From positions 496,001-560,000 of the forward strand of contig NC_087379.1 of the NCBI RefSeq assembly GCF_963675165.1: DNA of 64,000 bases, given 5' to 3'. Origin of the DNA: Halichondria panicea (taxonomy: Eukaryota; Porifera; Demospongiae; Suberitida; Halichondriidae). Below, one piece after another: positions 23,162 to 35,697 of the stretch. A model generated the notes under the pieces. It made no database searches. It had not been told where the DNA came from and saw nothing but the letters and a program-made list of their open reading frames with translations. Within the stretch, counting starts at the first letter, position 1. Each line of letters begins with the position of its first letter. A program made the position numbers and the translations under genes.

Positions 23162-24471
23162 TCACCCACCGACAGCTTCTGAGACGAGGCCATGACAGAC
23201 GTGAACACTCTCCGCTAGTCGTACCACGTCCAGGGTGTCGGTCACATGACCTGCGTTGTGCACACTGCCACCGTGCCATAGCAATAGTTGCGTAGCGTCT
23301 TTATTGGCGTGTATGACGGCCTGGTGTAGTGGGGTGAGGGACTCATGGTCCAGAGCATTGACATTAGCTCCAGAGTCTAACAGGAGTAGCATGATGTCCA
23401 GATGTCCTCGACTTGTGCACTGTGTGTGTGTGTGTGTGTGTGTGGGTTGGAGGGTAAAAGTGTGTGTGGTGGGGGGGTGGAGTGTGTGTGTGGTGGGGGG
23501 TGGGGTGGAGTGTGTGTGTGGTGGGGGGGTGGAGTGTGTGTGTGTGTGTGTGTGTGTGGTGGGTGGGAGTGGAGTGTGTGTGGATGCTCTAGCTGCATAG
23601 GTTGTAATTATTATTGTGTGCAATGGGCTAGTGATTAGTGCAACAGTTAGTGTTCTGGTAATTCACTTATAATAGCGTGTGTTCACTTAGAGACAATAGG
23701 ACTAGTCAGTGGTACATGTACAACAATGTGTCAGGGTGTGGTGGGTACATTGCATCAGTCTCCTAATCAGGATAATGGCAACCGTTCCATTGTGTGTGCG
23801 CAATGCATCAAGCATACTCTATCCCAATCTTCCATTCACCATTAGAGCCCAGCCGTACCAATTAAGACATTTGAACACTAAACAGCTTTCGGGCCCATTC
23901 GCGACTTCTAATAATTTCAAATATTCATTCTTCGCAGATACTATAACCATATGGAATAAATTAGGTTTTGACACGGACGGTATATCTCTTGCATTCTTTA
24001 AATATCAGTTACTGTAGTTTAATTAAGTGTAATTTACATGTTCTGTTGTAGATTGTTTTCTGTGTAGGTAACTGATTTGAATTAGCTACTATTTTACTAT
24101 TTTCTGTTACCTTTGCTGTATGCATAAATTTGTTTAATAAAAAAAAAAAAAGAAAAAAAAAAGTATGTTATGATACCAACCCACACCCTCACAGCCATCA
24201 CACACCCCTCACACCCTCGTCTCTCCACCCTCACAGCCATCACACCCCCTCGTCTCTCCACACCCTCACACCTCCACCCCCTCACCTGGTGTAGTGGTGT
24301 CTCCCTCCACGTGTTGAGTGCATGGATATCAGCTCCTCTCAACAACAACATGAGAGCTTCATTGTAATCACCACGGAAACAAGCTGCATGAAGTGGAGTG
24401 TTCTGGTCCTGAGCATAACTAGTGGGCACTCTGTTAGGAGGCAGTGGTCTCACTGGAACCCCCATCGCCAT
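23162..24471 (-). CDS. Small ankyrin-repeat protein
   Basis: Two exons: 24471-24286 and 23419-23162, joined in phase 0; 147 aa. Three ankyrin repeats are visible: NTPLHAACFRGDYNEALMLL with LRGADIHALN, then ETPLHQ joined to CTSRGHLDIMLLLLDSGANV, then LTPLHQAVIHANKDATQLLL. The end (SVHNAGHVTDTLDVVRLAES) is a degenerate fourth. The intron splits repeat two exactly inside TPLHQ-CTSRGH, which supports the join. Nothing outside the repeats hints at a partner, so the role is unknown beyond protein binding. The start codon lies 120 bp from the CPSF3 ATG on the other strand. The intron carries a plus-strand LINE tail and CA/GT-rich minisatellite DNA. Confidence 0.75.
23770..24163 (+). mobile_element. 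5'-truncated non-LTR retrotransposon 3' end
   Basis: An open frame ends at 24017 with TKQLSGPFATSNNFKYSFFA, then DTITIWNKLGFD, a pattern seen at the C-terminal end of LINE reverse-transcriptase ORFs. About 145 bp of AT-rich 3' UTR follow and then AATAAA running into an A-rich tail (to about 24163). Only the tail end is present, so it is a dead insertion. It lies within the intron of the ankyrin gene, antisense to it. The left boundary is approximate. Confidence 0.5.
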
Positions 24472-24591
24472 CTCAGCTAGCTCTCCTTGATCCTGGCCTT
24501 CTGTTTCCCCTTCTTGAGCTGGGGATTTCCCTCACTTTAGGGATTTCCCCTTATCTTTTATAGAACACCCCACGTGGCTGGCTACAAGAGA
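24472..24591. promoter_or_regulatory. Bidirectional promoter, ankyrin gene / CPSF3
   Basis: Only 120 bp separate the two divergent ATGs (24471 minus and 24592 plus). No TATA box is apparent. Internal repeats of CCCTCACTTTAGGGATTTCC type are present (AGGGATTTCCCCTTATC). Confidence 0.55.
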
Positions 24592-25723
24592 ATGGCTACC
24601 AAGAGACGTGCTGAAAATGGCGATCCTCCATCAGAGGAGAGCGACTTGCTCACCATACGACCTCTGTGAGTGTAGTGTGTGTGTGTGTGTGGAGTGTGTG
24701 GTTGATTGTGTCACGCCCACACAGTGGTGCTGGTCAGGAGGTGGGGCGATCGTGCATCATGCTCGAGTTTAAGAACAAGAAGATCATGGTGAGTCTCATT
24801 GTAGTGCCAACAGGGTTAATCACACCCACCCCCACACACACACATGTCCACACCCCCCCACACACACACCCCCCACACACACACGCCCACCACACCCCCC
24901 ATAGCTTGACTGCGGTATTCACCCAGGGCTCAGTGGAATGGACTCTCTACCCTACACTGACATGATCGAAGCTGATGAAATTGATCTACTACTCATAACC
25001 CAGTACGCCCACACACACACTTCACACACAAACCACACGCTGTATTTAACCTTTTGATTCCTCTACAGCTTCCACCTTGACCACTGCGGAGCGTTGCCGT
25101 GGTTCCTCGAAAAGGTAGTAATAAGTATATAACTACATAGTTAGCACTTCACAGTGTCATAATGTTGCACACCCCTACGCCCACACACACGCCCACTCAC
25201 ACACTAGACCACCTTCAAGGGACGGGTGTTCATGACTCACGCCACTAAGGCTGTGTATCGCTGGCTACTCTCTGATTATGTCAAAGTGAGGTAAGAACTT
25301 GTTCAGATGCTCAATTCTCCCTTACTATAATATGATTGTGTATTTCCATAGCAACATATCGTCTGATCAGATGTTGTACACAGAGAAAGATTTGGAGAAA
25401 TCTATGGACAAAATAGAAACAATCGACTTCCATCAGGTACGCTACTCTTCACACACACACACACACACCACCCCCACTCCTCACACACACACCCACTCCA
25501 CACACAGGAGGTGGACGTGAATGGTGTGAGATTCTGGTGCTACGTTGCCGGGCATGTGTTGGGGGCCGCCATGTTTATGATTGAGATAGCTGGAGTCAAG
25601 ATTCTGTACACTGGCGACTTCTCTTGTGAAGAGGACAGGCATCTAATGGCTGCCGAGGTTCCTGCTATCAGGCCGGACATTTTGATTTCAGTGAGCATGC
25701 CCAGTAGTATAATCTAATACCCT

Positions 25724-25791
<68 letters not shown>

Positions 25792-28700
25792 AGTCCACAT
25801 TTGGTATCCATGTACACGAGAAACGTGAGACAAGAGAAACACGTTTCACGGCAACCATCCACGATATAGTGACTAGGGGTGGGCGTTGCCTCATCCCTGT
25901 GTTTGCGTTAGGGAGGGCCCAAGAGTTGCTGCTTATTCTAGGTGAGCTCTCCACACCTCACACACCCTCACACTTCACACACCCTCACAGACGAGTACTG
26001 GGCCGCCCACCCTGAGCTCCACGACATACCCGTCTATTACGCCTCCGCTCTGGCAAAGAAATGCATGGCAGGTAATGATTATATGATAAGTTCAAAGTTC
26101 AAATGTGGATAGTGTGGGTGAACAGCTGTACATTCATTTTTTTCCAGTTTATCAGACGTTTATTGGAGCCATGAATGATAAGATCAAGAGGTCTATTTCA
26201 AATCCCTTCATCTTCAAGCACATTTCTAATCTCAAGGTACGCAAGTTAGTACATCACTGCACTACAGATCTTTGAGAGCCCTAACTATTTTCTGTGGTCA
26301 GATTTTCTGATTTCCTGGAAGGATTTTCATTTGGTGTCCTTAAATCAAATAATATAAATTTGGCCCAATTTTGGCCAAATACTATGGACTATTATAGCCC
26401 ATGGTCTTTTACTGAAAAGGAGAAATGTTGGTGCCTTAAAGTCTGTGGGTTGTTTATACCATTTTATGAAACTTCTTCTAAGCTTTCTTAAAACCATAAA
26501 ACCAAGAACACTAGTTGTAATTTATGGCATCTCGAAGACTTTTAATGGCAAGGGAGCGATAGCTGTACGACTTTGAGGGCCCATAATAACTGGAATTTCA
26601 GCTGTACAATTTGTTGATTTTATAACAAAACATGTGCGACTGTCGCATGACCTGTAGAATATTGATGCGTTTGATGACATGGGACCGTGTGTGGTGATGG
26701 CTAGTCCAGGGATGATGCAGAGTGGACTGTCACGTCAGCTGTTTGAAGCGTGGTGCACTGACAAGCGTAATGGAGTCCTCATCGCGGGCTACTGTGTGGA
26801 GGGGACACTGGCAAAGGTACACGATATATTGATAGTGTTGCAGTCATGTACCACAACTTTCAAAGTAGTGGGTATTTTCGATCCTCATTCTCGGTTCAAT
26901 GCACACAAATTGTGTCTAGAGATGGTTAGAACCAACCACCACCACCACCGACAAGTGTGCATGGGCACATCCTTATAGTGATGTGATATATACTTTTTTG
27001 TTTTGTTTTGTACAGCATGTGATGACGGAGCCTGCTGAGATTGTGACAATGACTGGACAGAAGTTGCCATTGCGGATGTCCGTAGGTTTGTTCTATTTAA
27101 GAGGAATTGGATAGAAGAAATAATTTCTTTATACTCACTACTACTAGACTATATCTCATTTGCGGCTCATTCTGACTACGATGGTACGAGTGCATTCATC
27201 AAGGCATTGCGACCACCTCACGTGGTGAGTGTGCTTGTGTGGGCATATGTCCGAGTGCTGGTTACTATGGTTACAGGTTCTGGTGCACGGTGAGGCCAAT
27301 GAGATGGGACGACTGAAAGCAGCACTTTTGAGAGAATTTGAGGATATGGAGGTACGCCCACACACACACGTACGCCCACACATACACCCACTCACTATAC
27401 AACTAGGATGCGAGCACAGAGATCTACACTCCTCGCAACACTCAAGCTGTAGAGCTGTACTTCCGGGGGGAGAAGATGGCTAAAGTGATGGGGGGGCTAG
27501 CAGGGGGACGACCGGAGGAGGGGCAGAGGTTATCAGGAGTACTCATCAAGAGGGGCTTCAACTATCACCTCATTGAACCCTCAGATCTGGCCAGTGAGTT
27601 AATTAAGTCAAGAATTGCTGTGTGTGTGTCATATAAGGTGTAGTGATGTGGTTATAAACAGTAGTAATGAAAGCACTTGCTGATCTTCTTATAATATGTA
27701 CCATATACAAAAGCACCACAGGTGCTGATGCCTCGGTGGAGATGCCAAAGCTACATAACATAAAGCTACTAATAGCTTTTATACACGTTTTTGTTTGCTG
27801 CATGCAAACTCAAAGAGTGGGTAATGATCGACCATGATTGTTGTTAAAAACGATCGATGCCAATAAAATTTGGCGCAGCATTATTTTTTCGTTTTCGAGT
27901 TATGCCTAGTTTTGCTTACTGCTCTGAGGCACTTTTCCCATGTACCCATGTAGATCTTATCTACTAGTGTCTCATGTACGTATAATTATATAGATCCCTC
28001 GAGTGTGTCTAGCCGGAACTACATGTATGAGCATAGTTCCCGGTGACTATAAGATATAAGTGATGTAATGTTGCTAGCTTTAGTTTATAGCCAATGAAAG
28101 GTTGAATCTGTATTTAGTATGTACTCATGCCCATGCATGATCTAACCATTACATCTATCGGATAAATATTACCCTGAAACTATTCTTAGTCCCAACAGTC
28201 TGTGTTATTGCATCTGATTATTAACAATTCAACACTGGTAGTTTAGAAAGTCCCGGATAGTAGACTAAGCATAATTATGTTGCCTGAGAAAGTTGCACAA
28301 TAATTATGGTTTGGGCAGTGAGTAATGGTTTTCCTGGCCTCAAGTCAATGCCAAACAAAGTTTTACTTTAACACATACAGACAAGTTGAAAATAGTAGTA
28401 TTTGTTATCACACATTTAATATGTACACGTAAGTTCAAGTAATGTTGTACTGTGTACATTAAATAAGACGTGAGTTTTCGTCCTTTTCGTCGTTTTGGAT
28501 CTTTGGTTTAGTGTGCCATGGTGTGCAAAAACTTATAGCAAATGTGAGAACAAAGATAGTAAATTTACAGTGGCAAGCAATAAGTTTGAGTAAGGATAAT
28601 GTTCGTATAAGTAGTAAGGAAAAAGGAAGTAACCGTACACCACAAAAGCTGCTATGCTAGCAGTAACAGCCAGACCGAAGATAAGAACATATGCACAGTT

Positions 28701-31565
28701 TGGACAATATTTTCGATTTTCTATCTTTTTGTAAAACCATATGGAGGATTGAGATATTATCTTCACAATGAGTTGCAGAGCTGTGAACACATCACCAGCT
28801 GCAGCAAGGCCTATACCAAACGAAAAAGTGAATCGAAAGCAGATAAACTCGACATCTAAGTCCTTGTAGTCGGTACAGTTGTTCACAATTTCGTGAGACG
28901 GTGGAGAGAAGCAATCTATTGCTAGATCATCACAGACTTGAGACTCAGTGAAAACAAAGAGGTCCCATGCAGAAAACAATGAAAGAACTTGGCACAAACA
29001 GCATCCCTATAAAATACAAACATCAATCTAGATCTTATCTACTAGTGTCTAATGTACGTATAATTATATAGATCCCTCGAGTGTGTCTAGCAGGAACTAC
29101 ATGTATGAGCATAGTTGCTGGTAACTATAAGTATAGGATATACCACACCTAAGAGGAGGATATGCACCCATATATCCTCCGCTACCGTGGTTACTCCGAG
29201 GCGGAGCCGAGGGGTATGTAACCACGGTAGCGGAGGATATATAGGGTGCATATCCTCCGAGTAGGTGTGGCATATCTGACTTATACCACGTGACCGCAGC
29301 ACTATAAAAGGACCTCCCCCTAGCAACAATTCAATCACGATGCAGACTGCAAAAAAGAACAAGACTATATATGCCGCCGTCAAAGAGCTAGTTGAGCAAC
29401 ATATTGACTCCTACAGATGCTCAAGAGCTTCCTTGGTCCAAGCGTTGACCATTTGACGTCCCTTACTGGAGTTGCAAGCTCTTCTTGGATAAAATGTATC
29501 TAAACCGCGCCCATGGACCCATGGAAACTTAGCCATCTTGTTGGAGAGCACCTTCCGTGTTTCTGCCGTCGCTTTGAGTCTTAGTACCGTCAAGCATGGC
29601 TCTTTTCTCTTTGCTTACTTTCTTGAACAAATGAAAAAACTAAAAAACAACTTGAAAAACTGTGCATGCCTGGGGCTGTATGCTAATATTCTATATATCC
29701 TACAGCTGTTGACCAATGAGATCAATTTGTGGTGACGTAAGTGTGGTATAAGATACAAGTGATGTAATGTTGCTAGCTTTAGTTTATAGCCAATGAAAGG
29801 TTGAATCTGTATTTAGTATGTACTCATGCCCATGCATGATCTAACCATTACATCTATCGGATAAATATTACCCTGAAACTATTCTTAGCTTTCATACAAT
29901 GATTTTATATTATTTCAAAGAGCTCTCCCAAACAGTTGGTTGTGGGGAGTGCTCTAGGTTCCGTATTTGGGTGTTTCAAAGAGCTGATTGAGATCCATGT
30001 GTTACTGCATCTGCATGGTAGTTTATAAAGTCCTAGATAGTGATTAAGCATGGTGTTGCCTGAGAAAGTTACACAATAATATTATGGTTTGGGCAGTGAT
30101 TAATAGTTTTCCCAAAGTTATTATCGGTCATTCCATTATCAATCCAACGAACAGCGTTTTTTGAGAAGTCAAAGTTCAAAGAACACGCAATACCCAAACT
30201 TTATCAAGTGAAGCCATAAAACATGCCAAATGATGCAGAATTTCTTAGGCAACAAGATGATGTACTTTAGGTAAATAGCTGTGAGCTGCATGGCTAAGGC
30301 TATGGCTATATAGAGTCACTTTCAATTTGTTTTATTGTCTTTTTATTGTCAAAGCTTTTCCTCGCATTGAGCGATTCATCAGGACAAAAAATAATAAAAA
30401 CAAACAGTGACTTTATAGACAAAATGAACACCTGACATGTGATACCCAGACGTCAAACCAGACGTTATACTGGATTTTACTATAGGGCTACCTACCTAGT
30501 CAACGTTGACTAGGTAGCCCTAAAAGCTGATTGAGATTCATGTGTTATTGCATCTGCATGGTAGTTATGCCTCGGTGCGCATGCGCAAGCGAGGTATACG
30601 GTAGTGTGTTTGTGTGTCTGTCTGTGTGTCTGTGTGTGTGTCTGTGTGTCTGTGTGTAGACTGCTACAGCTGCTCAAGGATGAATCAAGTGCAAGTAAGA
30701 GTTTCTATAGGCTTCTAGTCATGTTTACTTGGATTTTAATTCGTGGATTTGCAAAATAATGCTTCATTCTCGAGTTATGCCTAGTTTTGCTTACTTGGAA
30801 TGCCATTGCAGCCTTTTTAGAAGAGCACGTAGCCAAACTTGTTTACCGAGTGTTGCTACTCTACTTAGTAGTTAGCTCTGCACTAGAACGCTAGCTATTG
30901 GTAGCTGCAAGAGTGAGAAGAGAGCTGCAAGGCTCTGCTGATGGCAGCCATTAATTTTAGACTTAAACTTTTGGCATCGATCGTTTTAACAACAATCATG
31001 GTCGATCATTACCCACTCTCTGAGTTTTTGCATGCCAGCAAAATTAAATTGTTTTTATCATGTGCTATTAGTAGCAGCTTTATGTTATGTAGCTTTGGCA
31101 TCTCCACCGAGGCATCAGCACCTGCGGTGCTTTCATTTATAAAGTCCTAGATAGTGATTAAGCATGGTGTTGCCTGAGAAAGTTACACAATAATATTATG
31201 GTTTGGGCAGTGATTAACCCAAAGTTATTATCGGTCATTCCATTATCAATTCAACGAACAGCGTTTTTGGAGAAGTCAAAGTTCAAAGAACACGCAATAC
31301 CCAAACTTTATCTTTAGGTAAATAGCTGTGAGCTGGCTAAGGCTATGGCTATATATAGTCACTTTCAATTTGTTTTATTGTCTTTTAAAGTTACTTTAGC
31401 TAAAGTAACTTTATCGAGTGAAGCCATAAAACATGCCAAATGATGCAGAATTTCTTAGGCAACAAGGTGATGTACATGTTTAGTCTGGAATGTTAATGGT
31501 TAGAAAGTTACAGTTTAACTAATTATGCCTCGAGGCGTAGCCGCACGAGGGATACGGTAAAGCTG

Positions 31566-31598
<33 letters not shown>

Positions 31599-34500
31599 CT
31601 GTGTGTCTGTGTGTCTGTGTGTCTGTGTGTCTGTTCCAGCTGTAACTGCTCAACGGTTGCAATGCGACGAAAACTAACAGCTTCTATAGGCTTCTAGCTT
31701 GGATTTTGATTCGTGGATTAGCAAACTAAAGCTTCTTTCTCGAGTTATGGCTAGTTTGACTCACATTGAAGGCTGTTGCAGTCTCTTCAGAATCTTTCAT
31801 AGCATCATCTGTCCGCACAAACTTTCTATTCAACATATGAGTTAGCCTTGCACTAAAGCGCTAGCTTTTTGTTAGCTACAAGACTCAGAAAATACCTGTT
31901 AAAACAGCTAGCTAGCAGTAGCCATTTGTGAAATTGATCTCTTTGGACACACCCTTTAATTATTCCTATGGATGTAATGCGCATGCGCGCTCATTCCCCA
32001 GATCCAGATCCTCCTGGCAGAATCATATTTTTCTTGAGGGCCTGGTAAGCCACAAAACACTACTATAGATAACAATATGCATGTACACAAGTCTTTTCTT
32101 CTTAAATATTATAATTATACACTGCATGAACTACAGATCCAATTTTCTTCTTTCTTGAGGTCCTGGTATTAAAGCCACATAATACAACAATAGATGCATG
32201 TAATAAGTCTTTTCTTCTCAGTGACTTTATATAGATAAGCTAACTTTATGAAATAATTATGCACTTCCGCTTATAATTAATTGAAAACAAAATCTTCTTA
32301 TTTGTTGCTTCCTAGATCCTTGAGGTCCTGGTATAAGCAGCCACAAAACACAACAATGATACCATAATTATACAATTGCAAGTCAGTTTTAGACAGATTA
32401 TTTTATACACTTTTTCCTCTTCTATACTTTCTCTTCTATACTTTTGAGCGAAAGCAAATCATGGCGAGAGGCATTAGCACAGCGCCAGCTTGAACACTAG
32501 TTATAACAGCAGCCAGTTCCTCAATCTCAGAAGCCATGATTATTGCTTACCAACCCACATTTTTTTCTGAGATGTTTCATACCATTCCTCATACATAATA
32601 ATTTTAGTACAGCAATTCTGAAGAGTTCACGTTATAAATTTCATACGGAATGCAGACAAGTTGAAATTAATAGTATCACATTTATGTACACGTAAGTTCA
32701 ATAGTCATTATGCATGCCAGCTATTTGCAAAAGGTTTCATTTCCTCTTCTTGGGCATTTGGCCAAATTTTTTGGGATCGGAAAATGTTGCACGAATTTCT
32801 CGATTGGTAAATTTCTGGATTCTCAGCTGAGGAATTAGGAAGCTGATCTGATTGTTGGTCTGTAGTGGGGTTAGCGGCCTGTTGTTGTGGTTTAGTGTGC
32901 CATGGTGTGCAAAAACTTGTAGCAAATGTGACAACAAAGATACCAAATTTACAGTGGCAAGCAATCAATTTTGAGAAAGGATAATGTTCGTATAAGTAGT
33001 AAGGAAAAAGGTAGAAACCGTACAACACAAAAGCTGCTATGCTAGCAGTAATAGCCAGACCGGAGATAAGAACATATACACAGTTTTGACAATATTTTAG
33101 ATTTTTGTTGCGCTGAGGTGTAGTTGGACGAGATTCGGAGGGTTCGAACCTCTTCGAACACCTCTTGTTAAACCATATGGAGGATCGAGATATTATCTTC
33201 ACAATGAGTTGCAGAGCTGTGAACACACCACCAGCTGCAGCAAGGCCTATACCAAACGAAAAAGTGAATCGAAAGCAGATAAACTCGACATCTAAGTCCT
33301 TGTAGTCGGTACAGTTGTTCACAATTTCGTGAGACGGTGGAGAGAAGCAATCTATTGCTAGATCATCACAGACTTGAGACTCGGTGAAAACAAAGAGGTC
33401 CCAGAAAACAATGAAAGAACTTGGTATAAACAGCATCCCTATAAAATACAAACACCAAGAAACACGACGTGATATCTCATACTTGCCAATATAGAACTTT
33501 TTTTTATTTCCTTCTGTTCCAGGCGTATTGGTCAGTACTGCCAACGGAGGTCCATAGAAAATATCCAGGAAAGTGTCTTTAGGATCGTTGTGACACACTC
33601 TACAAGTAAAAAGACTGCCTAGAATGAGGACCAGGATAGGAACTCCAAGTATAGGAAGACTCTCGATGTATACGTAGGTATAATAGGAAAAGTTAGGCTT
33701 TGGGAGCACCATTCTGAGAGATGGTCAGACTTAATTATCACAACTACTGTTTATCCAGTGCTGCAGCATTGCATTCACTTTTATAGTGCAAACAACTATG
33801 AATATCATTATGATTGGCTACCAACACTATTATTACCCGATGAGCATGATGGGGGCCACGCGTATATATCTTACTGTTAGGGTATTGTCGTGCATGCAAA
33901 ATGTAGATAATTATTCTCATTATCGCTATGGTTTTAGTATAGCATCAGACAAGTTGTACTGGAGTTTTCTTGTGTCAATTTGGATAAACCCGGGAATCTT
34001 CAACTGAGGGCTCTATCCGAAAGGTAGGAGCATGCAGGGCCAAACAAAGATTAAAAAAAAGTCCGCAGCTGGTTGCAACTAGCTCTTTGTTCGTGTGTAT
34101 TTTTAGTATACAGTCAACATAATAAACTATAGTGTTTTTCACAAGCTTTTACTACATTGTAAGTTTATTGTCGTCTTTCACTTTTATTTTTGTTGTCGTC
34201 TTTCACTTTTATTTTTGTTGTGATCCTAGTCACAGTGCATGTCATACTAAAACTCTGTTCTCAGAAGTTTCCGCATACATGTCTCTTCTATAGATAGAAT
34301 TCATTACTCATGTTACTTGCTACTTAGCCAGCTTCCATGCTTCATACATACTAGCCTCGATCCCAGGCCGCACGTCACTCAGGGAAGTGGTATACTACTG
34401 CATTTATTGTAAACACTTCTAAAGCAGTGCTCTAGTTAATAACGATTGTGTAGTTAATTGGCTCTTGGTATTTTGTTTGTATGTTATTGTTATAATGCTT

Positions 34501-35661
34501 GAATTGCAGACTACACTGATCTTGCTACCAGCTCTGTAAAACAGGTGAGAGCGGACTATCACATGATGTGCGTACACACACACATGCACCCACACACACC
34601 CCACACACAGCGTCAGATGGTGAGCTTTGAGGCCCCCTTCTCTCTCCTAACCCATCACCTGCGACAACTCTCCCCGGACGCTACTGGCCTCCTCTATCAG
34701 GGCAAACAAGCTGTCAGGGTGAGAGCATCAACCACATGTGTCAGGAGTTCATGCACTCTTGCATGTGTGTGTGTATATACACTGTTACAGTATCTGGTCA
34801 GTATTACCAGCCAGTGATGTACGTGCCCAACATAGTTGATGGTGGTGGCTATTTTCATTCTCAATTCAACCAACCCACACAAAGTTGCCTCGTAGTAAAC
34901 TATAAGCCTAAGAGGTGGCTATACTATCAACATTCCTGTATTACCATTAGCTTCACTTAAATCTGCTTCCAAGTACACTACATTAACGTACGTAATTCTA
35001 CATGCAGTTGTTTGATGGTGTCATTACTGTTGTCAGTGAGGAGAACCACGTTGTCATTGAGGTACGTCGCGTATGTAACTGTCAATACTGCACACGGTTT
35101 AGTCATTATTAATAATTTGAGTTGGGGCTAAATTTTAATAATTTATGTCTCTTTGCAGTGGTTGGCTGATGGACTTAACGATATGTTTGCTGATGCTGTC
35201 TTGGCAGTGGTGCTGAGAATAGAAGCCAACCCCGTGATTATGAACGGTAATTGTCATCAACACCACCCCCCCTCTCTCTTATAACCACACCCCTATCTCC
35301 TATAACCTCACCCACTTACAGAGGCACCAAATGAGGGCAAGAAGAAAGAGTCTCGGTTGCCAGAGCAACTGTTACGGCTCATGAGAGAGATGTTTGGTCC
35401 TGCCAATGCCAACTGGAGCAGAGAGGAAGATGACATGATAGTGATCACAGTGGACTCCTGCACTGCTTCACTGGACCCCAGTACATTGGTCAGTGTCAGT
35501 GTCTGTGTGTGTAGCTCTTTCCTAGCTCTATTGAATGATGCGCTTAGATGAACACTTTCAGTATAATAGGGCTTTAGTTAAATAGGGCTCAAATCTTTCA
35601 ATTTTGAAGAAAAAGAAAAAGTATGGTACCGATGATTTCATTGCTTTGGTCTTGATAGTCG

Positions 35662-35697
<36 letters not shown>

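Noticed and set aside
23256-23638. Gly/Val/Cys and His/Thr/Pro-rich open frames
   Set aside because: Low-complexity GT/CA repeats next to the ankyrin exon acceptor; only the ankyrin frame is coding.
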